Counted from the first letter of the stretch, positions 42,768-51,410 are shown. The stretch: 64,000 nt of DNA from Arthrobacter castelli DSM 16402 (GCF_000430705.1 NZ_AUMN01000001.1:372001-436000), one strand, 5' to 3'. Numbers and translations are program-made. Notes: generated from the sequence alone by a model not told the origin.

Positions 42768-43690
42768 TGTTGGACAACGCCCGGACTGCGTTGCGCGGCG
42801 CCGCGGCAGGCGCCGTCGGCCTCGCTCTTCTCACCAGCTGCGGCACCTCCGATTATGCGGCCGCCGGCGAACTTCAGCAGAGCGTGCAAACGGTGACCCA
42901 GTTGGCCGCCGACGGCGACTACGGCAAGGCCTTGGAGGCCCTGCGCGAATTGCGCGGGGAATTGGAAGCTGCCGACAGCAAGGGAACCGTTCCTGACCAG
43001 CGGCGGGAACAGATCGAATCCTCCATCGAGGATGTGGCAGCGGGTCTTCAGGCCAAGATTGACAGCCGGCAGGGCAACGACCAGCCGGGGGATCCGGCCA
43101 CTTCCGTTCCTGTCGATCCCGTCCCGGAAGACAATGGCACCCCGGCCGACGGAGGGTCCAGCACCGACGAGACCGAAGAACCTTCGCCGGAAGGACCCGA
43201 TCAGGCCGAGGACAGCCCCGCTGAGTCCCCTTCGGCGCCGGAGCGGCAGCAGGAAGAGCCTGACGAGCAACAGACAGAAACTGACGACGCCGACGTCGGC
43301 GGTAGCCCGGGTGCCGGTTCGGGCGATGAGGGCAACGGTTTCGGTGAGTCACCTGGCAATTCCGGTGCTCCTGGCAATCCCGCCCCCGGCAATTCGGGTG
43401 ACACTGGCAATCCCGCCCCCGGCAATTCCGATGACACCGGCAACTCCGGAGCGCCCGGTGATTCGGACGATGCCGGCAACTCCGGTGGTCCTGGTGATTC
43501 GGGTGATCCGGGCAACTCCGGCGGCGGCAGTGCGCCCGGCGGGGGTGAATCCGGTCCCGGCGGTTCCAATCCGGGCCCAACGCCTCCCGGCGGGGGCGAC
43601 GGCTCCTCCGGCACTGGAGACACCGGCAACCTGGGTAATTCCAGCCAAGGCAGCAGTGCTGATGCTCCGGGCGTTCCCGGCCAGGGGTGA
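42767..43690 (+). CDS. Lipoprotein coupled to the kinase, with Gly/Asn/Pro repeats
   Basis: 307 residues from ATG 42767, overlapping the kinase stop (TGATG). The lipobox is LALLTSC. The helical domain (LQQSVQTVTQLAADGDYGKA, then LRELRGELEAADSKGTVPDQ) is shared with the lipoprotein at 32328-33053. The C-terminal 150 residues are a repetitive GNSGAPGDS/GNPAPGNSGDTG-type chain that probably spans the wall. Its position after a kinase is conserved enough in Micrococcaceae to suggest a functional link, though that is an inference. It converges on rsmD with 38 bases between. Confidence 0.75.
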   Translation: MLDNARTALRGAAAGAVGLALLTSCGTSDYAAAGELQQSVQTVTQLAADGDYGKALEALRELRGELEAADSKGTVPDQRREQIESSIEDVAAGLQAKIDSRQGNDQPGDPATSVPVDPVPEDNGTPADGGSSTDETEEPSPEGPDQAEDSPAESPSAPERQQEEPDEQQTETDDADVGGSPGAGSGDEGNGFGESPGNSGAPGNPAPGNSGDTGNPAPGNSDDTGNSGAPGDSDDAGNSGGPGDSGDPGNSGGGSAPGGGESGPGGSNPGPTPPGGGDGSSGTGDTGNLGNSSQGSSADAPGVPGQG

Positions 43691-43728
43691 AGCCTGGACG
43701 TGGCCACCCGGGCCAGTGGGAAAGCGGG

Positions 43729-44295
43729 TCAGTAGGACGGCTCCGCGAACCAAAGTTGGGTCTCGCCGTACTTCTTGCTGGAGAACCACTCCAGCCCGTC
43801 GGGCCATTCCGGCTCGGCGGTGCGTGAGGATCGCTCCACCACAACCACCGATTCTTCGGCCAAGTGCGGCACCAGCAGTTCGAGGACTGCAGCGAGTTTG
43901 CGCTGGGCGAGATCGTACGGCGGATCGATAAAGACCAGGTCCCATCTGCCGGCGCTTTCATGCTGCAGGAAGCTTTCGGCCTTGGCGTGGTGGACCTTGA
44001 CTGCTGTCTTGTCCAAGGTCTTGTTCGTCAGGTCCGCGTTCTGGCGGCACACCGCTGCAGCGCGGGCGTTCATCTCCACCAAATGGACCACGTGGGCCCC
44101 CCGGCTCGCACTTTCGATCCCCAGGGCCCCGGCACCGGCAAAGAGATCCAGCACCCGGGCGTCGTGGATGATGTTGTACGACTCCAGCTTGGAGAAGAGC
44201 GCTTCCTTGACCCGGTCCGTCGTCGGACGTGTCCCGTCACCGGGGACCGAATACAACCTTGTTCCGCCCGCGGCCCCAGCGATGATGCGACTCAT
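43729..44295 (-). CDS. rsmD: 16S rRNA (guanine(966)-N(2))-methyltransferase RsmD
   Basis: 188 residues, the expected length. MSRIIAGAAGGTRLYSVPGD starts the family; VLDLFAGAGALGIESASRGA is the SAM-binding motif I, and VFIDPPYDL is the catalytic DPPY motif of N2-guanine methyltransferases. It methylates G966 of 16S rRNA during 30S assembly. In many actinobacteria rsmD lies between recG and coaD in the same direction; here it is reversed and far from both. ATG 44295 has a TACGCT six bases upstream and no clear ribosome-binding site. Confidence 0.94.
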   Translation of the reverse strand: MSRIIAGAAGGTRLYSVPGDGTRPTTDRVKEALFSKLESYNIIHDARVLDLFAGAGALGIESASRGAHVVHLVEMNARAAAVCRQNADLTNKTLDKTAVKVHHAKAESFLQHESAGRWDLVFIDPPYDLAQRKLAAVLELLVPHLAEESVVVVERSSRTAEPEWPDGLEWFSSKKYGETQLWFAEPSY

Positions 44296-44373
44296 GAAAC
44301 CAGCGTAACGCGCCGAGGGACCGCAGTACGCCCCGACGCGTCTCGGCCACGCCGTCGGGGCGGGGGACGGTGA

Positions 44374-44841
44374 TCAGGTGACCGGGTAGTTGTGTGGGCG
44401 GGTTTTCGCTTGCCGGTTCATGTCCTTTTGCACCGTGATGGTGGAATGCAGGCCAACCACGAGCGTGATCGCGCCGACGATCCAGGCCGTGACAGCTGCG
44501 GCCAGCTCATCGCTGAAGACCATGAGCCACGGGGAGATAAACAGTCCCAGGCCCATAGCGGCCTGCAACCAGTCCATCATGAGCACCACCGGGGTTCCCA
44601 GCGCGAAAATCCCCGCGATCGCGATCAGCAATCCACCGATGATCAACGCCATACTGGCGATGGATTCGGCGGGGGTCCAAATCGGGCACAGTGCCGTATA
44701 AACACCAACGACTACGCCAACCCAGTTCTGCCATGTCCGCCATGCCGCCTTCACCGAAATCACTGTCCTTCCGATCAGCTGCCCGGTCCAGTACCCGCCG
44801 TGCGTGCTTCCTTCCCGGGGCGCCCCGATGGAAATAAGCAT
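44374..44841 (-). CDS. SPW-repeat membrane protein
   Basis: 155 residues from ATG 44841. Four membrane helices carry two SPW-type repeats: WQNWVGVVVGVYTALCPIWT and DWLQAAMGLGLFISPWLMVF, each with the Trp/Pro-Trp pattern of this family. SPW proteins are small integral membrane proteins of unknown function, sometimes fused to oxidoreductase or VKOR partners. It is the neighbour of rsmD on the same strand, 78 bases apart. A longer start at 44889 adds 16 residues with no better context. Confidence 0.8.
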   Translation of the reverse strand: MLISIGAPREGSTHGGYWTGQLIGRTVISVKAAWRTWQNWVGVVVGVYTALCPIWTPAESIASMALIIGGLLIAIAGIFALGTPVVLMMDWLQAAMGLGLFISPWLMVFSDELAAAVTAWIVGAITLVVGLHSTITVQKDMNRQAKTRPHNYPVT

Positions 44842-45010
44842 GCTGACGTCCTTGATGCTGAGATTACGCCGCCTTGCACGGGTGGTCAATCATCGCCCCG
44901 ACACGCATGATCGGGGCGGCAGGTCATCTCCACGCGGGCATCGCACGGGCCGGGCGGATGTCGTCCACGCCGGGCGGGCATCATCCGGTGTGCAGGGTTG
45001 GCGGGATTCG

Positions 45011-45040
45011 TTGCACTTCGCCAAGGGCCGTGCCTAGTCT
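45011..45040 (+). promoter_or_regulatory. Promoter of the redox operon
   Basis: TTGCAC (45011-45016) and TAGTCT (45035-45040) are 18 bases apart. ATG 45048 follows the -10 by seven bases with no Shine-Dalgarno, so the first gene is probably read from a leaderless mRNA. Confidence 0.55.
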
Positions 45041-45047
45041 AGTAAGT

Positions 45048-45521
45048 ATGCTGACCAGTCACACGCAGTTCACGTCTCCGGCCGCGGAACCGTTGCATGG
45101 CATCGACCGTATGATCCGGAACATTGAAGCCGGCCGCTTTGAACGCAGTCTCTCGGCGCTGACCGCCGCCGGAGCTGTGGTCACGTCCGCCGAGATCTTT
45201 TTCGAACACGACAGCGCCAGCTTCGGCAACAAGAACATGTGGCTTCCGGTGATCGCCGGGCCAGTGGGCGCGGCGGCGGGAATCGCTGGCTATTGCAGCC
45301 AGCGGATGGCCAAGACTGCGTTGCCGATCGCTTCGACCCTGATCGTCGCAAACGGTCTGCAAGGGCTGTATCTGCACGGCAGGGGGATCCGGCGAAAGCC
45401 GGGCGGTTGGAAGAACTTTCGCTACAACATGGAAATGGGCCCGCCCCTGTTCGCCCCGTTGTTGGTGACAATGGTCGGTGGCATGGGGCTGCTCGCCTCG
45501 ATATTACGGAGGGAACAGTGA
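45048..45521 (+). CDS. Four-helix membrane protein of the redox operon
   Basis: 157 residues from ATG 45048. The N-terminal helix (HGIDRMIRNIEAGRFERSLS) is followed by about four membrane segments, including LPVIAGPVGAAAGIAGYCSQ and APLLVTMVGGMGLLASILRR. An RRKPGGWKNFRYNMEMGPP loop lies between the third and fourth. No haem-ligating pair is obvious, but histidines occur in the helices and loops. It overlaps the next gene (GTGA), a gluconate 2-dehydrogenase subunit 3-like protein, so it may be the membrane anchor or quinone contact of the dehydrogenase (inference). Family not recognised. Confidence 0.65.
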   Translation: MLTSHTQFTSPAAEPLHGIDRMIRNIEAGRFERSLSALTAAGAVVTSAEIFFEHDSASFGNKNMWLPVIAGPVGAAAGIAGYCSQRMAKTALPIASTLIVANGLQGLYLHGRGIRRKPGGWKNFRYNMEMGPPLFAPLLVTMVGGMGLLASILRREQ

Positions 45522-46138
45522 CGAAGAGTCCAATACCGTATCCTCGATTCCCCGGTTTCGATGTGATGGAACAGGCCAAACATTGGGACCAGGTCACCCG
45601 GGAACTTGTCGAGTCCCGGCTCCAGCCGCCGGACGGGGACTCTTTCTTCAGCTTGAGCGAGCGGGCTGTCGCCGCCACGCTGTGCGACCAGCTCACCGGC
45701 CAGCACGAGGACCCCAGGATACCGGTGGTGCAGATGATCGAGACCCGATTGGCCGCCAACAGGACCGACGGGTGGCACCACGCAGATCTTCCTCCGGACC
45801 GGCGTACCTGGCAGCAATCGCTGCGCAATCTCGATGCGGATGCGCACGAAGCACACGGAACCGACTTTCCCACGTGCTCATTGGACCAGCAGGCGCAGGT
45901 GCTGACCAGTATCCAGAAGACCTCCGGGCTGTGGCATGGTCTTCGGGCAGACGAAGTCTGGAACTTGTGGATGCGGTATGTGTGTGCCGCGTTCTATTCA
46001 CACCCGTGGGCCTGGAACGAAATCGGCTTCCCGGGTCCGGCGTACCCTCGCGGGTACAAGAACATCGGGATGAATCGGCGCGAGTCCTTTGAAGTCGGTC
46101 AGGAGCACCCGGAACAAGGCCCGGTGCCGCACCAGTGA
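45518..46138 (+). CDS. Gluconate 2-dehydrogenase subunit 3-like protein
   Basis: 206 residues from GTG 45518 with GGAGGG upstream. The helical core has LSERAVAATLCDQLTGQHED, QMIETRLAANR and a C-terminal GLWHGLRADEVWNLWMRYVC, then YSHPWAWNEIGFPGPAYPRG. The SHP.AW.EIG.PGPA..RGY stretch is the signature of this subunit family. Known members bind the flavin-containing GMC subunit of gluconate or sorbitol dehydrogenases and usually carry a Tat signal; none is seen here, so the complex is probably cytosolic. Overlaps the GMC gene by four bases. Confidence 0.8.
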   Translation: MTKSPIPYPRFPGFDVMEQAKHWDQVTRELVESRLQPPDGDSFFSLSERAVAATLCDQLTGQHEDPRIPVVQMIETRLAANRTDGWHHADLPPDRRTWQQSLRNLDADAHEAHGTDFPTCSLDQQAQVLTSIQKTSGLWHGLRADEVWNLWMRYVCAAFYSHPWAWNEIGFPGPAYPRGYKNIGMNRRESFEVGQEHPEQGPVPHQ

Positions 46139-47781
46139 GCCGGGTACGGGACCGCAACAACTCGGCCTGGCTGCTGCCCACAGACGGTACGCGGACCAAC
46201 CACCGCCAGCGCCGCGAGATGCGCCGCTATGCGGAGTCCGACGAGGTCGACGTCGTGGTCGTCGGCTGCGGTGCCGGCGGGGCCACGGTGATCCAGCGGT
46301 TGGCCCGGGCTGGTTTTTCGGTCGTCGGGTTCGACGCCGGGCCGTTCTGGGATCCGGATACCGATTGGGTCAGTGACGAGGCGGGATCGCATGATCTCTT
46401 CTGGACCGACCCACGGGTGATCTCCGGGACGGACCCCGTGCCCTTGGGCGCCAACAATTCCGGACGCGGCGTTGGCGGGTCGATGGTTCATTTCGCCGGT
46501 TACGCGCCGCGCTTTCACCCCAGCGATTTCCAGACCGCCACATTGGACGGGGTCGGCGCAGACTGGCCCATCAACTACGAGGATCTGGAGCCTTACTACC
46601 AGGACATGGAAGAGGAGTTGCCCGTAGCCGGCGAACACTGGACCTGGGGCAAACCGCATTCCTACCCCCACCGGCCGCACCCGGTGGGAGGTAATGGAGA
46701 AGTCTTCCAACGCGGCGCCGAGGCGATGGGCCTGACGGCGAAGGTGGGCCCGGTGGCGACCACGAATGGCCGGTTCGGCAATCGTCCGCATTGCATCTAC
46801 CGGGGTTTCTGTCTGCAAGGGTGCAAGGTCAACGCCAAGGCCTCCCCGCTGATTACCCATATTCCGGATGCGTTGGCCCACGGCGCTGAGATCCGCCCCG
46901 ACTCCATGGTGAGCCGGATTGCGGTGGATGACAGGACCGGAAAGGCCACCGGCGTCCACTACATCAGCGACGGCGTCGAACACTTCCAGCGGGCCGGTAC
47001 GGTGGTGGTGGCCGGATACTCCATCGAGACCCCCCGGCTGCTGCTCAATTCACGCTCCGCCCTGTTCCCCGATGGACTGTGCAACAACTTCGATCAGGTG
47101 GGCCGGTATCTGATGGTCCAGGGAGCCGCGCAGACCTCGGGGCGGTTTGAGTCGGAGATCAGGAAGTACAAGGCACCACCGCCGGAAGTCAGTTGCGAGG
47201 ATTTCTACGAAACGGATCCTTCCAAGCCCTATAAGCGCGGTTTCTCGCTGCAGACGGTCGCGCCGCTGCCGGTGACGTGGTCGGAACATCTCACGGCCCA
47301 GGGCCACTGGGGCGCCGATCTGCGACGCCGGATGACCGACTATGTGCATTGGGCCAGCTTCGGAACCTTATGCGAATTGCTGCCGCAGGCCGACAACCGG
47401 GTCACGCTGGATCCGCAGACCGACCAGCATGGCCTGCCGGTCGCCAATTTCTCCTACTCAATGTGCGACAACGACCGTCAACTGCTGGACGCGGCCCAGA
47501 CCACCATGGAAGAGATGCTCCGTGCGGCGGGGGCCGCCGAGACGATCACGATCAAGCGGTTCGCCCATCTGGTCGGCGGTGCCAGGATGGCCGACGACGA
47601 ACGTCACGGTGTGGTCGACGCCGACTGCCGCAGTTTTGCGGTCCCGAACCTGTACATCACTGACGGAAGTGTGCTGCCCACCCAGGGAAGCGCCAATCCT
47701 GCCCTGACCATCATGGCCGTGGCGGCCCGCGCAGCTGAGGGGATGATCAAGTCCGCTCAGGCTCAGTCAGCTCAGACGTAG
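46135..47781 (+). CDS. GMC-family FAD oxidoreductase
   Basis: 548 residues from GTG 46135. The FAD-binding VVVVGCGAGGATVIQRLARA is near residue 40. NNSGRGVGGSMVHFAGYAPR is the flavin/substrate loop. A CIYRGFCLQGCKVNAKASPL cysteine cluster is typical of the gluconate 2-dehydrogenase flavoprotein subset. At the C-terminus HLVGGARM and the terminal LYITDGSVLPTQGSANPALT carry the catalytic His/Asn positions. The substrate is an alcohol, aldehyde or sugar acid; gluconate is suggested by subunit 3 just upstream and by the GntP permease 5 kb away (inference). Confidence 0.9.
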   Translation: MSRVRDRNNSAWLLPTDGTRTNHRQRREMRRYAESDEVDVVVVGCGAGGATVIQRLARAGFSVVGFDAGPFWDPDTDWVSDEAGSHDLFWTDPRVISGTDPVPLGANNSGRGVGGSMVHFAGYAPRFHPSDFQTATLDGVGADWPINYEDLEPYYQDMEEELPVAGEHWTWGKPHSYPHRPHPVGGNGEVFQRGAEAMGLTAKVGPVATTNGRFGNRPHCIYRGFCLQGCKVNAKASPLITHIPDALAHGAEIRPDSMVSRIAVDDRTGKATGVHYISDGVEHFQRAGTVVVAGYSIETPRLLLNSRSALFPDGLCNNFDQVGRYLMVQGAAQTSGRFESEIRKYKAPPPEVSCEDFYETDPSKPYKRGFSLQTVAPLPVTWSEHLTAQGHWGADLRRRMTDYVHWASFGTLCELLPQADNRVTLDPQTDQHGLPVANFSYSMCDNDRQLLDAAQTTMEEMLRAAGAAETITIKRFAHLVGGARMADDERHGVVDADCRSFAVPNLYITDGSVLPTQGSANPALTIMAVAARAAEGMIKSAQAQSAQT

Positions 47782-47817
47782 CCACTGCGGACACAGCATT
47801 CAAAGGAGGAACAAGAA

Positions 47818-49626
47818 ATGGCTAATCAAACAGTCGCTGCTTACCTTTTGAAGCGCCTGCGGGAATGGGAAATTGATAAGGTCTTCGCCTACCCCGGCGA
47901 CGGCATCAACGGGATCGTGTCGACCTGGTCCGAAGCCGAAGAGGAGGACGCTCCCCGGTTCATCCAGTCCAGGCACGAGGAAATGAGTGCCTTCCAAGCG
48001 GTCGGACATGCCAAATTCACCGGCCAGGTGAGTGTGTGCATGGGCACCTCCGGGCCGGGTGCGGTGCATCTGCTCAACGGCCTCTATGACGCGAAACTCG
48101 ATCATCAGCCGGTAGTGGCGATCGTAGGCCAGACCAACCGTACCGCGATGGGCGGCTCCTACCAGCAGGAAATCGACCTGGTCAGCCTGTACAAGGATGT
48201 CGCCAGCGAGTACGTCCACATGGTTAACAGCCCGCAGCAGTTGCCCAACGTCCTTGACCGGGCCATCAGGGTGGCGCTGAGTGAACGGGCGCCGACGGCG
48301 ATAATCATCCCGCTGGATATCCAGGAAGCCGAGTATTCGCCGCCGACCCACGCATTCAAGATGGTGCCTTCCAGCCTGGGGATCAACCTGCCCACCGCGG
48401 TGCCGGATGCGGACGCCGTCGAACGGGCTGCAGCGATCCTCAACGAGGGCAAGAAGGTGGCGATTATGGCCGGTGCGGGGGCCCGTGACGCCCGCCGTGA
48501 ATTGGACCAGGTCGCCGACCTGCTGGGGGCGGGCGTCGCCAAGGCGTTGTTGGGCAAGGACGTGTTGTCGGATGACCTGCCGTACGTCACAGGCGCTATC
48601 GGACTGCTGGGCACACGGCCAAGCTTCGAGATGATGCGCGACTGCGACACGCTGCTCACGGTCGGCTCCAGCTTCCCGTACTCGCAGTTCCTGCCCGAAT
48701 ACGACCAGGCGCGCGCCATTGACATCGACATCGACGGCAAGTTCATCGGCATGCGCTATCCCTACGAGGAGAACCTGGTCGGTGACGCGGCCGCCACCCT
48801 GCAGGCGCTGATTCCGCATCTGCAGCGCAAGGAAGACCGTCAGTGGCGCGAACAGATCGAATCGAATGTGGACCGCTGGTGGGAAGTGATGGAAGCCGAA
48901 GCCAACGTCGGCGGCAAACCGATCAACCCGCTGCGGCTCTTCTCCGAACTGTCCAAGAGGATGCCCGACGACGTCATCGTGACAGCGGATTCGGGGTCGT
49001 CGGCCAACTGGTACGCGCGCCAGCTGAAGTTTACGGAAAACATGCGTGGATCCCTCTCCGGCACCCTGGCCACGATGGGCCCGGCCGTACCGTATGCCAT
49101 CGGAGGAAAATTCGCCCATCCCGACCGTCCGGTGATCGCCATGGTCGGAGACGGCGCCATGCAGATGAACGGCATGGCCGAACTGATCACCATCCGGCGG
49201 TACTGGGAGGAATGGTCCGACCCGCGGCTGATCATCTGCGTGCTGCACAACAACGACCTCAACCAGGTCACGTGGGAAATCCGCGCCACCGAGGGGTCGC
49301 CGAAGTTCATCGAGTCGCAGCGCATGCCGGAGGTCTCATACGCCTCCTTCGCGGAGAGTATCGGGCTGCGGGCGCAGACCATTGATGACCCCGAGGACCT
49401 CGGGCAGGCCTGGGCGGACGCGTTGGACGCGGACCGGCCGACCCTGCTGGACGTCTACGTCGACCCGGATATGCCGCCGATTCCTCCGGACGCGACGTAC
49501 GCGCAGGCCAAAGACACGGCCATGTCGCTGATCAAGGGCGATCCGGATCGATGGGGAGTCATCAAGGAAGGTGTGAAGACCAAGGCCCAGGAATTCCTGC
49601 CGCACAGGGACTCGGACTCGCAATGA
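47818..49626 (+). CDS. Thiamine-diphosphate-dependent enzyme (pyruvate oxidase-like)
   Basis: 602 residues from ATG 47818 with AAAGGAGGA upstream. It has the three-domain layout of the acetolactate synthase/pyruvate oxidase family. The N-terminal pyrimidine domain has the catalytic Glu in SRHEEMSAFQAVGHAKFTG. The middle domain follows. The C-terminal pyrophosphate motif runs GDGAMQMNGMAELITIRRYW...NN. Related proteins are annotated as TPP-requiring enzymes of unknown substrate in actinobacteria; pyruvate, an oxoacid or an aldehyde are candidates. FAD use cannot be judged by eye. It overlaps the enolase-superfamily gene (ATGA), implying successive steps. Confidence 0.87.
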   Translation: MANQTVAAYLLKRLREWEIDKVFAYPGDGINGIVSTWSEAEEEDAPRFIQSRHEEMSAFQAVGHAKFTGQVSVCMGTSGPGAVHLLNGLYDAKLDHQPVVAIVGQTNRTAMGGSYQQEIDLVSLYKDVASEYVHMVNSPQQLPNVLDRAIRVALSERAPTAIIIPLDIQEAEYSPPTHAFKMVPSSLGINLPTAVPDADAVERAAAILNEGKKVAIMAGAGARDARRELDQVADLLGAGVAKALLGKDVLSDDLPYVTGAIGLLGTRPSFEMMRDCDTLLTVGSSFPYSQFLPEYDQARAIDIDIDGKFIGMRYPYEENLVGDAAATLQALIPHLQRKEDRQWREQIESNVDRWWEVMEAEANVGGKPINPLRLFSELSKRMPDDVIVTADSGSSANWYARQLKFTENMRGSLSGTLATMGPAVPYAIGGKFAHPDRPVIAMVGDGAMQMNGMAELITIRRYWEEWSDPRLIICVLHNNDLNQVTWEIRATEGSPKFIESQRMPEVSYASFAESIGLRAQTIDDPEDLGQAWADALDADRPTLLDVYVDPDMPPIPPDATYAQAKDTAMSLIKGDPDRWGVIKEGVKTKAQEFLPHRDSDSQ

Positions 49627-50738
49627 CCTCCTCGGCATCGGACCCGGTGGTCGATGGTGTTCACGCCTCGGCATACACCGTGCCGACCGACGCTCCGGAA
49701 GCGGACGGGACCCTTGCCTGGTCGTCAACGACGATGGTTCTGGTCCAGGTCCAGGCTGCCGGGCACACCGGTCTGGGCTGGACCTATGGCCCGCCTGCGT
49801 GCGCCGCCGTCGTCAGCGACACTCTCGCCGGCGTCGTCGGCGGGCGGACCGCGATGGATGTTGGCGGCAGCTTTGAGGCAATGGTGAGGGCCGTCCGGAA
49901 TCAGGGCCGGCAGGGAATCGCCGGATACGCGATATCCGCCGTCGACGTGGCCTTGTGGGATCTCAAGGCGCGGATCCTCGACCAGCCGCTGTACCGATTG
50001 TTCGGTGCGCAGCGGGCAGAGGTTCCTGTCTATGGCAGCGGCGGCTTCACCAGCTATAGCCACGACCAGCTTCGCCGCCAATTAACCCGGTGGGTAGAGG
50101 CTGAGCGGATGCCACGGGTCAAGATCAAAATCGGTCAGTCCTGGGGCAGCGATCAGGGCCGCGACCTGGAACGGATCGCCCAGGCACGGAAGATCGTCGG
50201 CGACGAGACCGAACTCTATGTCGATGCCAACGGTGCCTACAGCCGCAAACAGGCCGTCCGCGTGGCCCGGGCGGCGGCCGGCGAGGGCGTGGTGTGGCTC
50301 GAGGAACCGGTCTCGTCCGACCATTTGGAAGCCTTGGCCGAAGTCCGCGCGGCCGTGGATATCGATATCGCGGCCGGAGAGTATGGATTCGACCTGTTCT
50401 ATTTCGAGGCCATGTGCGCGGCCGGGGCAGTGGACTGCCTCCAGGTGGACGCCACCCGGTGCGGGGGCATGACCGAATGGTTCCGGGCGGCCGCCGTAGC
50501 CGCCGCCCACGGACTTCAGGTATCCGGCCATTGCGCGCCTCATCTGCATGCCCATGCGGCGGCAGCGATCCCGAACATGCGCCACTTGGAGTGGTTCCAT
50601 GACCACGTGCGGATCGAGAACCTGCTGTTCGACGGCACGCTGCCGCCCACAGGGGGAGCGGTGCGCCCCGATCCTGACGCCCCGGGGCTGGGGCTGACGC
50701 TGCGAACCGATGATGCGGCCCCGTATCAGGTGGCTTGA
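49623..50738 (+). CDS. Enolase-superfamily enzyme (mandelate racemase/muconate cycloisomerase-like)
   Basis: 371 residues from ATG 49623. The capping domain is followed by a barrel with the base motif KIKIG (about residue 160) and three metal ligands: Asp in YVDANGAYS, Glu in VWLEEPVSSD and Glu in AAGEYGFD. A late histidine lies in SGHCAPHLHAHAAAAIPN. Sugar-acid dehydratases and epimerases share this layout; the specific reaction is not readable. The order GMC dehydrogenase, TPP enzyme, enolase-type enzyme suggests a short oxidation and dehydration route (inference). A 98-base gap separates it from dps. Confidence 0.88.
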   Translation: MTSSASDPVVDGVHASAYTVPTDAPEADGTLAWSSTTMVLVQVQAAGHTGLGWTYGPPACAAVVSDTLAGVVGGRTAMDVGGSFEAMVRAVRNQGRQGIAGYAISAVDVALWDLKARILDQPLYRLFGAQRAEVPVYGSGGFTSYSHDQLRRQLTRWVEAERMPRVKIKIGQSWGSDQGRDLERIAQARKIVGDETELYVDANGAYSRKQAVRVARAAAGEGVVWLEEPVSSDHLEALAEVRAAVDIDIAAGEYGFDLFYFEAMCAAGAVDCLQVDATRCGGMTEWFRAAAVAAAHGLQVSGHCAPHLHAHAAAAIPNMRHLEWFHDHVRIENLLFDGTLPPTGGAVRPDPDAPGLGLTLRTDDAAPYQVA

Positions 50739-50793
50739 GTCCGCGGTTCCGGACACGCAGCCGCCTGCCACGAAACAGACGAGATCAACCATC

Positions 50794-50823
50794 AAGAAAG
50801 ACCAAGAAAGACTAAGAAAGACA
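50794..50823 (+). repeat. Three tandem 10-bp repeats before dps
   Basis: AAGAAAGACC, AAGAAAGACT and AAGAAAGACA follow each other directly, and the ribosome-binding site GGGAGA begins two bases later. A purine-rich, unstructured leader or a helical-phase binding site are both possible. Confidence 0.6.
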
Positions 50824-50836
50824 AGGGAGAATAATT

Positions 50837-51286
50837 ATGAAGGCATCGACGACGTTGAGCTCAAACCTGCAAATGATTCTGGTGGACCTGGTGGAGCTGC
50901 ATGTGCAGGGCAAACAGGCCCACTGGAACGTCGTGGGGACCAACTTCAGGGATCTTCACCTGCAGTTGGACGAGATCGTGGCCGACGTGAGGGAGTTCGT
51001 CGACCAGATTGCCGAACGCATGCGTGCCCTGCACGCCGTGCCGGACGGCCGCTCCGCGACGGTTGCCCAAACCACTCGTCTGCCGTTGTATCCGTCAGGC
51101 CAGGTGTCGACGTCGGCGACGGTTGACCTGATCACCGAGCGCCTGGAGACGGCGGTGAGCACCATGCGCGATGTTCACGATCAGGTGGACGGCGAGGACC
51201 CGACGACGGCGGACATTCTGCACGGCTTCATCGAGAAACTTGAACAATATGCCTGGATGGTCAGTGCCGAAAAGATGCAACCCTGA
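50837..51286 (+). CDS. dps: Dps/ferritin-like DNA-protection protein
   Basis: 149 residues. The N-terminal helix (STTLSSNLQMILVDLVELHV) leads to GKQAHWNVVGTNFRDLHLQL, which contains the ferroxidase His-Trp and Asp/Glu pattern of Dps (HW..G..F..LH...DE). Dps dodecamers bind DNA and oxidise ferrous iron with peroxide. A short Pro/Thr segment follows, and the last helix ends EKMQP. It ends the redox operon, which fits peroxide made by the flavin enzymes upstream (inference). A terminator follows. Confidence 0.85.
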   Translation: MKASTTLSSNLQMILVDLVELHVQGKQAHWNVVGTNFRDLHLQLDEIVADVREFVDQIAERMRALHAVPDGRSATVAQTTRLPLYPSGQVSTSATVDLITERLETAVSTMRDVHDQVDGEDPTTADILHGFIEKLEQYAWMVSAEKMQP

Positions 51287-51311
51287 CCGGCAAGGCTCGG
51301 TCGCGCCGTCG

Positions 51312-51338
51312 GCTTCCATGCGTGCGTGTCATGGAAGC
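51312..51338 (+). terminator. Terminator of the dps transcript
   Basis: GCTTCCATG (51312-51320) and CATGGAAGC (51330-51338) pair perfectly with a nine-base loop, 26 bases past the dps stop. No long T-run; termination may be bidirectional with the transketolase gene. Confidence 0.55.
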
Positions 51339-51410
51339 GCTGATCGAATACTACATATTCTCACCCTACAACTCAGCCAAAAACACGAAACCAGTTGACG
51401 GCACCCCTGG

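Noticed and set aside
42831-43961. A 376-codon minus-strand frame across the lipoprotein and rsmD
   Set aside because: Extreme Arg/Pro/Cys content and overlap with two real genes; an artefact of the Gly/Asn repeat DNA.
46135-47781. The GMC oxidoreductase as choline dehydrogenase or cholesterol oxidase
   Set aside because: The Cys-rich CIYRGFCLQGCK region and the adjacent subunit 3 gene fit the gluconate 2-dehydrogenase-like subgroup better.
47800-49248. A 482-codon open frame on the minus strand
   Set aside because: It is the complement of the TPP-enzyme gene, with no family resemblance and a His/Arg/Gln-rich composition typical of antisense frames in GC-rich DNA.
50794-50823. Short regular repeats as a CRISPR array
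   Set aside because: Units are 10 bases, directly adjacent, without spacers, and no cas genes are present.
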